64,000 bases of DNA from Nocardia cyriacigeorgica (lineage in GTDB: Bacteria; Actinomycetota; Actinomycetes; Mycobacteriales; Mycobacteriaceae): the NCBI RefSeq assembly GCF_029868385.1, contig NZ_JARWNX010000064.1, forward strand, positions 186,001-250,000, written 5' to 3'. Numbering within the stretch: the stretch's first letter is position 1; each line of letters opens with the position of its first letter. The position numbers were made by a program, and so were the translations under genes. Of the stretch, positions 1 to 6,866 are shown piece after piece. Under the pieces are notes generated by a model. The model did no database searches. It was not told the DNA's origin and saw nothing but the letters and a program-made list of their open reading frames with translations.

Positions 1-573
1 GCCGGAATCGACACAGCACTGTCGGAGGCCGCGTGCCTCGGTCTCGACGTCGACGCCGCTGCCGGCACACTACGACTCGACCTGGAGGTGCTGACACTTC
101 CGAAACAGGAAAAGCCCTCCGCGGACACCAGGGTCCGCATGACCTTGCACGGCGTCAGCCGGGTCGCGGCCTCGCTGCGCATCCACCGCTGGGACGACGT
201 CGAACCCACCGTGCTGCCGCTCGAGCTGTCCGGGCTCGGCGATGCCATCACCAGTTTCGGCGGCGGCCGGATGCACGGCTGGGAATTCATCGATATCGAT
301 GACAGCGGCTGGGCGCTGTGGAGCGAACTGCTGAGCTTCGACACCATGATCGATCAGCGGGTATCGGCGCATGTACTCGAATTCTCCCAGGAGGAAGGCC
401 TCGACCCGCGCGAACTCGACGTCCGCGTCTGGTTCGACACCATCACCATCCAGGACGCCAACGGCAACGAGATCCCGCTGAACGATTTCGTCTCCGGCGG
501 GGTGCGCTGGTGGGAGGCGCACGACGCGGGCGATCCGCGTACCAGGCGTCCGGGCATCGCGCCGCCGCTGTAG
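1..573 (+). CDS. Unknown protein, 5'-truncated by the window edge
   Basis: The reading frame is open from base 1 and ends at a TAG at 571-573, so the start lies upstream of the window; the first internal start-like codon (88) falls in the middle of a continuous coding stretch and is unlikely to be real. At least 190 residues are visible. The sequence is acidic, rich in Trp and Asp, with no signal peptide or membrane segment in the visible part, and it ends in a short Pro/Arg-rich tail. I do not recognise the family. Third codon positions are strongly G/C, as expected for a real gene here. The next gene is sodA, 242 bases downstream on the same strand. Confidence 0.75.
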   Translation, partial: AGIDTALSEAACLGLDVDAAAGTLRLDLEVLTLPKQEKPSADTRVRMTLHGVSRVAASLRIHRWDDVEPTVLPLELSGLGDAITSFGGGRMHGWEFIDIDDSGWALWSELLSFDTMIDQRVSAHVLEFSQEEGLDPRELDVRVWFDTITIQDANGNEIPLNDFVSGGVRWWEAHDAGDPRTRRPGIAPPL

Positions 574-815
574 CGCTCGCGCGAGTCACCTCTCCCGCCC
601 GACTAGTTCGTCGTACCAGGACGTGGTTCGATGCTACGAGTGCGGTTCCGGCGGTCGTCGGCGCGCGTGACGTGCGCACGTCCCGGCAGCCCGAGTGAGC
701 ACCGTCACCGGAATGCCGGGGCATCGGGGCGAGTTGGAACCGATCGGGTGTACGAATGATGGTCGAGAGCGCTCACGAGGTTCGTGAGCGCGCGGCCCGA
801 CAAGGAAGGGACATC

Positions 816-1439
816 GTGGCTGAGTACACGCTGCCGGATCTGGATTACGACTACAGCGCCCTGGAACCCCACATCTCCGGGCAGATCAACGAGATTCACC
901 ATTCCAAGCACCACGCCGCCTATGTCGCCGGTGTGAACACCGCGCTCGAGAAGCTCGAAGCCGCTCGCGAAGCCGGTGATCACGGCGCCATCTTCCTGAA
1001 CGAGAAGAACCTCGCGTTCCACCTCGGCGGACACGTCAACCACTCCATCTGGTGGAAGAACCTCTCGCCCAACGGTGGCGACAAGCCGGTCGGCGAGCTG
1101 GCCGCCGCCATCGACGACCAGTTCGGTTCGTTCGACAAGTTCCGCGCGCAGTTCACCGCCGCGGCCAACGGCCTCCAGGGTTCGGGTTGGGCGGTGCTCG
1201 GCTACGACACCCTCGGCCAGAAGCTGCTGACCTTCCAGCTCTACGATCAGCAGGCCAACGTGCCGCTCGGCATCATCCCGCTGCTCCAGGTCGACATGTG
1301 GGAGCACGCGTTCTACTTGCAGTACAAGAACGTCAAGGCCGACTACGTGACCGCGTTCTGGAACGTCGTCAACTGGGCCGACGTGCAGGACCGCTTCGCC
1401 AAGGCCGTCGGCCAGGGCAAGGGCCTGATCTTCGGCTGA
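816..1439 (+). CDS. sodA: Superoxide dismutase (Fe/Mn family), probably manganese type
   Basis: Converts superoxide to hydrogen peroxide and oxygen. The GTG at 816 is chosen because an AAGGAAGGG ribosome site lies at 802-810 and the resulting 207-residue protein starts VAEYTLPDLDYDY, matching mycobacterial SodA in length and start. The metal ligands are visible: His28 (INEIHH), His76 (HVNHSIWW), and Asp160 and His164 (DMWEHAFY). Position 145 is Gln (YDQQANV). From memory, the iron enzyme of M. tuberculosis has His there and manganese enzymes such as that of M. smegmatis have Gln, so manganese use is inferred. There is no signal peptide; mycobacterial homologues are nevertheless exported. The gene is followed by a strong hairpin terminator. 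Confidence 0.97.
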   Translation: MAEYTLPDLDYDYSALEPHISGQINEIHHSKHHAAYVAGVNTALEKLEAAREAGDHGAIFLNEKNLAFHLGGHVNHSIWWKNLSPNGGDKPVGELAAAIDDQFGSFDKFRAQFTAAANGLQGSGWAVLGYDTLGQKLLTFQLYDQQANVPLGIIPLLQVDMWEHAFYLQYKNVKADYVTAFWNVVNWADVQDRFAKAVGQGKGLIFG

Positions 1440-1462
1440 GAAAGCCACTGCATTGAGTAAGA

Positions 1463-1494
1463 GGCTCCCCGCCGGATCGGCGGGGAGCCCTTTC
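1463..1494 (+). terminator. Intrinsic-type terminator of sodA
   Basis: There is a perfect 11-bp inverted repeat, 1463-1473 pairing with 1479-1489, with a 5-base loop, followed by CTTTC. It begins 24 bases after the sodA stop, so sodA is probably monocistronic. Confidence 0.8.
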
Positions 1495-1837
1495 GCACGG
1501 CGCAGATGCACCGTTACCCCACCTCCACCGGAACCCCACCTCGACCGGAACGCCACCGAACAACGGCCGGTCACACCCCATTTTTCGAGCGAAGCGAGAC
1601 CGAGCCCCAAAGTTCGCGGCCCGTCTCGCGGCTCCGCTACCCCGGCGCAACCCGATCCCAAGCCCCGTTCGCGTAGACGCTAGACACCCAGGGGCCGCGA
1701 ACCCGCCGCGCCAGCGGCCAAGGACACTGGCTCTAGCACTCTTTGGTACTTGTGTGCCAGATGGCTTGTGGTTCATCCTTCAATTCCACAGTTCGAGGAC
1801 GGGCAAAGCCGCCCCCGGTTTCGTGACGGGAGGCATC
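1495..1837. other. Intergenic region without a recognisable gene
   Basis: These are 343 bases between the sodA terminator and the next gene. No frame shows convincing coding character. The last 100 bases are slightly richer in A/T and presumably carry the promoter of the next gene, but I see no clear -35/-10 pair. Confidence 0.4.
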
Positions 1838-2365
1838 ATGCGCAGTAACGGTCCGATCGGCGTCACGCCGTTCCAGGCCCGCGGATCTCTGTGCGGGTTC
1901 GTCATCTCCGGGCGCTGGCCCGACACCACCAAGGAATGGGCGCAGCTGCTGGTGCTCGCGGTGCGGGTGGCCAGCATGCCTGGGCTGCTGTCCACCTCGA
2001 CGGTCTTCGGGGCGCGCGAGGATCTTCCGGAAGATCCGGAACCCGGCACCGTCGGCCTGGTGCTGGCCGAGGGACCGGTGCTCGGCGAGGCCGCGGTGAC
2101 GCCGGGAAAGTTTGCCGATCATGTGCCACCCGCTCTGCTGATGCTGCATCCGCCGTCGGAAACCAATCCGTCCCTGCCCGAATGCAGCGGCGCCGCTTCG
2201 GGCTGTGTGCTGCTGCCAGGAGTGCCGCATCTCGGGCTCGAACACCGCGCGGCGTGGGCCGAGGCGGAGCTGGACGGGACGGTGACCTCGCTGGTCAGCC
2301 GGGTCGGGCTCGATCCGATCAGTGATCCCGATACTGCGGTTCTTGCCATGCTGCTCGCCGCGTAA
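1838..2365 (+). CDS. Conserved small protein of unknown function (Rv3847-like by position)
   Basis: 175 residues. The ATG at 1838 is preceded by GGGAGG at 1828-1833, a better site than the upstream in-frame ATG at 1754, which has none. No membrane segment or signal peptide is seen; the middle is acidic (EDLPEDPEPG) and there are three cysteines. I do not recognise a domain. As I remember it, M. tuberculosis has sodA (Rv3846) followed by a 177-residue unknown (Rv3847) and a membrane protein (Rv3848). The same order and sizes occur here, so this is probably the Rv3847 counterpart. That synteny links it loosely to superoxide or manganese handling, an inference only. Confidence 0.75.
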   Translation: MRSNGPIGVTPFQARGSLCGFVISGRWPDTTKEWAQLLVLAVRVASMPGLLSTSTVFGAREDLPEDPEPGTVGLVLAEGPVLGEAAVTPGKFADHVPPALLMLHPPSETNPSLPECSGAASGCVLLPGVPHLGLEHRAAWAEAELDGTVTSLVSRVGLDPISDPDTAVLAMLLAA

Positions 2366-2433
2366 GGGAACCCGAAAACTACCGCGCGGATCACCAAACT
2401 TATTGTGCGCTTTGCGATTTCGGAAGCAGTGAG

Positions 2434-2463
2434 TTGCCGCGGCGATGCCGGTGCGGGTAGAGT
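2434..2463 (+). promoter_or_regulatory. Candidate promoter of the manganese riboswitch transcript
   Basis: TTGCCG at 2434-2439 and TAGAGT at 2458-2463 are separated by 18 bases. Transcription would start near 2470, just ahead of the conserved 5' edge of the riboswitch. Confidence 0.45.
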
Positions 2464-2469
2464 CGGCGG

Positions 2470-2650
2470 CAGCGAAGGGGAGTAGCCCCCAATCGCGCAG
2501 TCGACATACTGATCCACCGCCGCATGCGGCGCGGGTCCGGCTGCGTGAACCGGATCCCATCCGGTGGGCGAGACCTTCGGCCGAGACAACCTTTTCGTTG
2601 TCGGCCGGAGGCGTCCCGTTTTCCGACCGACTGGCCGGAGACACGGGAGT
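2470..2650 (+). promoter_or_regulatory. yybP-ykoY-type manganese riboswitch with RBS-hiding helix
   Basis: The 5' part contains the class hallmark AAGGGGAGTAGC (2475-2486), then a CATACTGA element (2505-2512) and a second conserved loop GGCGAGACCTT (2567-2577), followed by a hairpin around CGTTGTC. This order fits the yybP-ykoY aptamer, which senses Mn2+ in other bacteria. Downstream, TCCCGT at 2614-2619 can pair with ACGGGA at 2643-2648, which overlaps the ribosome site GGGAG of the exporter gene. That suggests translational control, with the site hidden when Mn2+ is low. The aptamer assignment comes from motif reading; the switch mechanism is inference. Confidence 0.8.
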
Positions 2651-2658
2651 ACACACCA

Positions 2659-3387
2659 ATGATCGCCACCGTATTGCTGAGCGTCGGCATCGTCTTCCTC
2701 GCCGAACTCGGTGACAAGTCCCAGCTGATGGCGCTGACGTTCGCGCTGCGCTATCGCTGGTGGGTGGTCCTCGGCGGTATCGCCACCGCCACGGCCGCGG
2801 TGCACGTCATCTCGGTGGCGGTCGGACATTTCCTCGGTGCGGCGCTGCCGACCACCGCCATCGCACTGGTCGCCGCACTCACCTTCCTCGCCGTCGGCAT
2901 CTGGACGCTGCGCGAACACGTCCATCCCGACGACGAGGACGAAGCGCCCAAGGTCTCCCGCTTCGCCACCGCCGCCCCGTTCTTCGTGGTGCTCTCGGCG
3001 TTCCTGCTGGCCGAACTGGGTGATCGCACCATGTTCGCGACCGCGGCGCTGGCCACCGATTACGACTGGGCCGGTGTCTGGCTCGGCTCGACCATCGGCA
3101 TGGTCGCCGCCGACGCCCTCGCCATCGCCGTCGGCATCCTCGTCGGCAAACATCTGCCCGAACGCGCCATCGGCATCGGTTCGGGCCTGCTGTTCCTGTT
3201 CTTCGGCTCGTTGACGCTCACCGGCATTGTGTGGCCGAACCTCGGCACACTGCCGGGAGCCGCCGTGGCCATCGTGATTGCGCTCATTGCGGGGGCGGTG
3301 CTGTACGCGTTGATCCGGCGGAACGCGGATACCGCTCGCATCGACGCGGATGCACTCCGCGCGCAGCCGACCGACGAACTGCGGTAG
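2659..3387 (+). CDS. UPF0016/GDT1 (TMEM165)-family membrane protein, predicted Mn2+ exporter
   Basis: 242 residues with six predicted membrane helices arranged as two homologous halves. Each half carries the family signature E-x-G-D-[KR]-[ST]: ELGDKS near residue 17 and ELGDRT near residue 121. A charged central loop (HPDDEDEAPK) separates the halves. Bacterial members export manganese; eukaryotic ones move Ca2+/Mn2+ into the Golgi. ATG at 2659 is used because GGGAG at 2645-2649 is well spaced, and the longer in-frame reading from 2524 runs through the riboswitch. The upstream manganese riboswitch strongly supports the transport role, and the neighbour sodA is a manganese-type enzyme. Confidence 0.92.
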   Translation: MIATVLLSVGIVFLAELGDKSQLMALTFALRYRWWVVLGGIATATAAVHVISVAVGHFLGAALPTTAIALVAALTFLAVGIWTLREHVHPDDEDEAPKVSRFATAAPFFVVLSAFLLAELGDRTMFATAALATDYDWAGVWLGSTIGMVAADALAIAVGILVGKHLPERAIGIGSGLLFLFFGSLTLTGIVWPNLGTLPGAAVAIVIALIAGAVLYALIRRNADTARIDADALRAQPTDELR

Positions 3388-3530
3388 TACCCGTACCGAG
3401 CAGGCGGCGCGCCGCACGATCCGCCGTCGCTACTTCAGCAGCGGGAACGCCTGATTCCGATCAATCGCACGCGCCGACCCGACCCATGGCGACCCGCCCA
3501 CACGCGTCGCCATCGGCCGGGCAGGCCCCG

Positions 3531-4187
3531 TCAGGCCAGCGCCTGCCCGTACAACTCCCTGCCACGAACGACCAGATCCAGCAGCGGCTCGCGCAATGCG
3601 AGCAGCCCCGGCATATCGTCGGCGGCGACCTTGCCGGTGACCATGGCGCCGATGGCGGCGGCCAGGGTCCGGCAGGCGAAACGCTGTTCGGCGGTGCGGG
3701 CGTCGAGGACATCGACGATCCGGTCGACGAACAGCGCCTGTAGCTCGACGCGACGCGCGATGGCCGCCGGACCGACCGCGTAGACCTCGACGAGGAACAG
3801 TCTCGCGCCCGCCGGATCATCGACCAACTGCCGCAGATAGGTGTCGAGGAGCATGCGCATCCGGTCGACGGGGTCCGGCTCGGGGAGCGTCGGATCGGCG
3901 ATCGAAGCGTCGGCCTCGGCGATCCGCTCGAGCAGCTGCTGGACGGCGCGCTCGTAGGCGGCCTCGAAACAATCCTCCTTGGAGCGGAACTGTTCGTAGA
4001 AGGTCTCCCGCGAGACACCGGCCTTCTTCAGGATCGCCGCGACCGAGGTCCCCACATAGCCGCCCTCGACCATCGCCTCGGCCATCGCCTGCAAGATCCG
4101 CTCCCGCTGCGAGGCAACCACCTGCTCTCTCGGCAGACCATGCCTGCCGCGCGGCAGCTGTCGGAGACGGGTGGCCGGGTCGGTCAT
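3531..4187 (-). CDS. TetR/AcrR-family transcriptional regulator
   Basis: 218 residues. The N-terminal helix-turn-helix is clear at about residues 28-75 (RERILQAMAEAM, then VSRETFYEQFRSKEDCF), followed by an all-helical ligand/dimer domain of about 130 residues that I cannot match to a ligand. ATG at 4187 is chosen; the longer frame to 4373 runs into the upstream gene. It starts only 5 bases after the stop of the SDR gene on the same strand, so the two form an operon and the regulator probably controls that operon. A candidate operator lies at 5110-5125. Confidence 0.88.
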   Translation of the reverse strand: MTDPATRLRQLPRGRHGLPREQVVASQRERILQAMAEAMVEGGYVGTSVAAILKKAGVSRETFYEQFRSKEDCFEAAYERAVQQLLERIAEADASIADPTLPEPDPVDRMRMLLDTYLRQLVDDPAGARLFLVEVYAVGPAAIARRVELQALFVDRIVDVLDARTAEQRFACRTLAAAIGAMVTGKVAADDMPGLLALREPLLDLVVRGRELYGQALA

Positions 4188-4192
4188 GCGGG

Positions 4193-5089
4193 CTACTCCG
4201 GTGTTCGGTCGGGCGGGTGCCGATCCATTCTGCTGGTACGCGTCGGCTGTTCGGTCGTGAAGGGTGTCGCTTCGGTGCGGGCGATGCGCAGGGCCTCGGC
4301 CACCCCGCGGCGCAACCCGAGGTCGGTGACGCGCTGCGCGATCGGCCGGAACGGCAGGACGAACGCCACCCACCAGGGCGAAACCACCTGGCGGCGGCGC
4401 CGCGCGATGGCCCGCTCGACCGCGTCGATCGCCGGAGCCAATGGCGCGACACCGGATACCGAGGCCCGGCCGAGTAGTGAACGCGCGGCTTCGGTGCCGA
4501 AGCCGCGCGCGGTCATATCGGTGTCGAGTTCGGCGAAATAGGCGGTGCCCACCTTCGCGCCGGTATGGCGCAGTTCGTGACGCAGGGTGTCGCCGAGTGC
4601 CTCGACGCCCGCTTTGGACGCACTGTAGGCGCCGAGCAGGGGCAGGTGGACCGCCGCCGCCAGCGACGAGACCACCAATGCGTAACCGTCCGAATGCGCG
4701 ATATGCGGACCCGCGGCCCGCACCGTGTAGTACACGCCGAGCACATTGACCGCCAGCGTCTGCTCCATCACCTCGGGATCACCGCCGATGAGCGGCAGTT
4801 GTTTGGCCACACCGGCATTGGCGACGACCACATCCAGTCCGCCGAGTTCACCGACGACGGCCGCCACCGCCTCGTCCACCTGCGCGCGGTCGCTCACATC
4901 GCAGTAGCGCCACGGGGCACCGCCGCATTCACGCGCCACCTCCGCCAATGCTCCCGATTCCAGTCCGAGCAGCGCCACTCGGGCGCCGTGCGCGGACAAC
5001 TGCCTGGCCAGCGCGGCTCCGATACCGCGGGCCGCACCGGTGATCAGCACCCGGCGTCCAGCGACCGAGCCACCAAATATCGACGTCAT
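4193..5089 (-). CDS. Short-chain dehydrogenase/reductase (SDR)
   Basis: 298 residues, classical SDR. The NAD(P) site TGAARGIG is near residue 17, the NAG motif (VVANAG) near 90, and the catalytic Ser (VVSSLAA) and YSASK in the middle. A C-terminal extension of about 50 residues includes a basic stretch (RRRRQ) and a hydrophobic segment (WWVAFVLPF), suggesting membrane association. Substrate unknown. The start ATG at 5089 directly precedes the Rossmann fold; the longer frame to 5632 is a shadow of the opposite gene. It is the first gene of an operon with a TetR regulator and is divergent from another SDR gene. Confidence 0.88.
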   Translation of the reverse strand: MTSIFGGSVAGRRVLITGAARGIGAALARQLSAHGARVALLGLESGALAEVARECGGAPWRYCDVSDRAQVDEAVAAVVGELGGLDVVVANAGVAKQLPLIGGDPEVMEQTLAVNVLGVYYTVRAAGPHIAHSDGYALVVSSLAAAVHLPLLGAYSASKAGVEALGDTLRHELRHTGAKVGTAYFAELDTDMTARGFGTEAARSLLGRASVSGVAPLAPAIDAVERAIARRRRQVVSPWWVAFVLPFRPIAQRVTDLGLRRGVAEALRIARTEATPFTTEQPTRTSRMDRHPPDRTPE

Positions 5090-5109
5090 ACGGCCGACCG
5101 TACCACTTG

Positions 5110-5125
5110 CGAACATTGATGTTCG
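5110..5125. promoter_or_regulatory. Candidate operator (inverted repeat) in the SDR/SDR divergent region
   Basis: The perfect inverted repeat CGAACA-TTGA-TGTTCG sits 20 bases upstream of the SDR start at 5089. It is the kind and size of site a TetR regulator binds, and a TetR gene is second in that operon. Binding is inferred. Confidence 0.4.
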
Positions 5126-5243
5126 TAAATATCGCGCACCGGTGGACGCCGACCGTGGGAGCCGTGATCCGCGCCTCATCCCACACCGGTTAGGGTGCAA
5201 TTGACGAAGGGCCAACTGGCTTGTCACGAACGAGAGGACCATC

Positions 5244-6011
5244 GTGGAGATTTCGGGTTCCGCCGCCATTGTCACCGGAGGTGCGTCCGGCCTCGGCGCC
5301 GCCACCGCCAAGCGTTTCGCCGAACTGGGCGCCACCGTCTTCGGACTCGACGTGCCGCAATCGATCGAGCGCGCCGGGGACAATGTGCCCGCCGGTGTCA
5401 CCCTCCTTCCGGCCGATGTGACCAGCAATGACGAGGTCGGCGCCGCGGTGGCGAAGGTCGTCGAATCCGGTGTGCCGCTGCGCATCGTGGTCAACTGCGC
5501 CGGTGTCGGCTGGGCCGGTCGCATCCTGTCCAAGAACGGCCCGCACGATCTGGAGCTGTTCCGCACCGTCATCACGGTCAACCTGCTCGGCACCTTCAAT
5601 GTGATGCGCCTGGCCGCCGACGCCATCGCCAAGACCGATCCGGTCGACGACTACGGCCAGCGCGGCGTCGTCATCAACACCGCCTCGGTCGCCGCGTTCG
5701 AGGGCCAGATCGGCCAGATCGCCTACTCGGCATCCAAGGGTGGTGTGCACGGCATGACCGTTCCCGCCGCACGTGACCTGGCCCAGTTCGGCATCCGGGT
5801 CAACACCATCGCCCCCGGCATCATCGACACCCCGATGCTTGCCGGTGTCACCGAGGAGTACCGCAAGGGCCTGGAGGCCGGTGTGCCGTTCCCGTCGCGG
5901 CTCGGCCGCCCGGACGAGTACGCGCAGCTGTCGCAGTACATCGTCGAGCACGACTACCTCAACGGCGAGACCATCCGCATGGACGGCGCACTGCGCATGG
6001 CGCCGCGGTAA
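5244..6011 (+). CDS. SDR dehydrogenase, HSD17B10-like 3-hydroxyacyl-CoA dehydrogenase
   Basis: 255 residues. The GTG at 5244 follows GAGAGGA at 5231-5237. Visible motifs: TGGASGLG (cofactor), the Asp after the second strand (GLDVPQ, favouring NAD), NCAG, the Ser of NTASVAAFEGQIGQ, YSASKGG, and APGIIDTPM. The long FEGQIGQ-YSASK spacing and the closing LNGETIRMDGALRM resemble type-2 3-hydroxyacyl-CoA dehydrogenases, which act in fatty-acid and isoleucine breakdown. The exact substrate is inferred from resemblance. A TAGGGT -10-like element lies at 5191-5196. The gene ends at a strong hairpin. Confidence 0.88.
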   Translation: MEISGSAAIVTGGASGLGAATAKRFAELGATVFGLDVPQSIERAGDNVPAGVTLLPADVTSNDEVGAAVAKVVESGVPLRIVVNCAGVGWAGRILSKNGPHDLELFRTVITVNLLGTFNVMRLAADAIAKTDPVDDYGQRGVVINTASVAAFEGQIGQIAYSASKGGVHGMTVPAARDLAQFGIRVNTIAPGIIDTPMLAGVTEEYRKGLEAGVPFPSRLGRPDEYAQLSQYIVEHDYLNGETIRMDGALRMAPR

Positions 6012-6025
6012 TCTCGGCGAACCAC

Positions 6026-6069
6026 CACTACGCCCGCTGTTCCGGCCGACCGGGACGGCGGGCGTAGTG
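6026..6069. terminator. Bidirectional hairpin terminator between convergent genes
   Basis: There is a perfect 12-bp stem (6026-6037 with 6058-6069), and the loop can pair further. It lies between the + strand SDR gene and the - strand repeat-protein gene. No T-run follows, as is common in actinobacteria. Confidence 0.65.
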
Positions 6070-6146
6070 CGTTCACCACCGCGTCCACCGCCGCCCGGCC
6101 CACCGGTGCCACGACGAGGAGCGGCACCGGTTGACCCTGCGGGCGA

Positions 6147-6647
6147 TCAGCCCGCGCTACCGGTGGCCGGACGGGAACGCCGCTCCTCACACACCCGACG
6201 ATCGGCGTCGGGACGGTCGTTACCGTTCACACCGCAGCCTTCACGGGTGTAACCGAAGCGGTCATATCCGAAGCGGTCGTAGCCGAAACGGTCGAAGCCG
6301 TTGCGGTCGCGGCCCGAACGGTCACGGCCCGAATGGTCGTAACCATTGCGGTCGTAGCCGAAACGGTCATAACCGGAGCGGTCGTAGCCGTGCTGGTCGT
6401 AGCCGTGCTGGTCGTACGGGCAGCCGGTGCCCATATCGAATCCGCCGCCCGGGCACGGTTTCGGCGGATTGTGGGTCGGCGCAGGCTGGGTTGTCGGCGC
6501 AGGCTGAGTGGTCGGCGCAGGTTGAGTTGTCGGCTCGGCGGACGCAGGCGCGGCAGCAAGCACCGGCGCCAGCGCGATGGCTCCGAGCAGCACGGTCTGT
6601 GCCATTGCGCGGCGGATGCTGCGTCTGCGCGTGGTCGTGCTCGACAT
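6147..6647 (-). CDS. Small secreted protein with YDRxG pentapeptide repeats
   Basis: 166 residues. The signal peptide has a basic start, a hydrophobic core LLGAIALAPVL and likely cleavage after ASA at residue 37. Three TTQPAP repeats follow (residues 40-57), then a CPGGGFDMGTGC segment, then twelve consecutive five-residue units of consensus YDRxG (residues 78-137), and a Cys-containing tail rich in Arg/Asp. Cysteines near 65, 76, 139 and 151 bracket the repeat and could form disulfides. I do not recognise a family. Alternating Asp/Arg with aromatic residues suggests a surface or wall-binding, possibly metal-binding, role, which is unproven. The gene is transcribed alone. Confidence 0.75.
   Translation of the reverse strand: MSSTTTRRRSIRRAMAQTVLLGAIALAPVLAAAPASAEPTTQPAPTTQPAPTTQPAPTHNPPKPCPGGGFDMGTGCPYDQHGYDQHGYDRSGYDRFGYDRNGYDHSGRDRSGRDRNGFDRFGYDRFGYDRFGYTREGCGVNGNDRPDADRRVCEERRSRPATGSAG
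6237..6416 (-). repeat. Tandem 15-bp coding repeat (12 units)
   Basis: Twelve in-frame 15-base units encode Y-D-R-x-G. Units differ mostly in the fourth residue (F, S, N or H), and two units have Arg for Tyr. Near-identical neighbouring units suggest expansion by slippage or unequal exchange. Confidence 0.85.
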
Positions 6648-6817
6648 GTTCGATCTCCTATCCGGTGTGCAGTGCGCACACTTCAGACCGAGCTATCGCT
6701 GTCGATACCGAGGTATTACAAACCGCAGCACAATAAAGTGCGGTTCACCCCTTACGAGCTGCGCAGCGGCCGACCGATTCCGCCGCGACACACGGTAGCC
6801 GAAAGGTAGCTACAGAC

Positions 6818-6852
6818 GGGCGAGGGCGGCATCCGCGATACCGCCCTCGCCC
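6818..6852 (-). terminator. Terminator downstream of htpG
   Basis: A perfect 12-bp stem (6818-6829 with 6841-6852) with an 11-base loop begins 14 bases beyond the htpG stop on the - strand. Confidence 0.7.
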
Positions 6853-6866
6853 TACCGGATGACCGA

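Noticed and set aside
1754..1837. N-terminal extension of the Rv3847-like gene from ATG 1754
   Set aside because: The ATG at 1838 has a good ribosome site; the 28 extra residues would be encoded by A/T-richer, promoter-like DNA.
3519..3549. Hairpin at the 3' end of the TetR gene
   Set aside because: The stem is partly inside the coding end and is no better than chance repeats of GGCAGG in this DNA.
6237..6416. Possible CRISPR-like array
   Set aside because: The 15-base units are directly adjacent, without spacers, and in frame within a secreted protein gene; the same holds for the fhaA repeats at 46555-47040.
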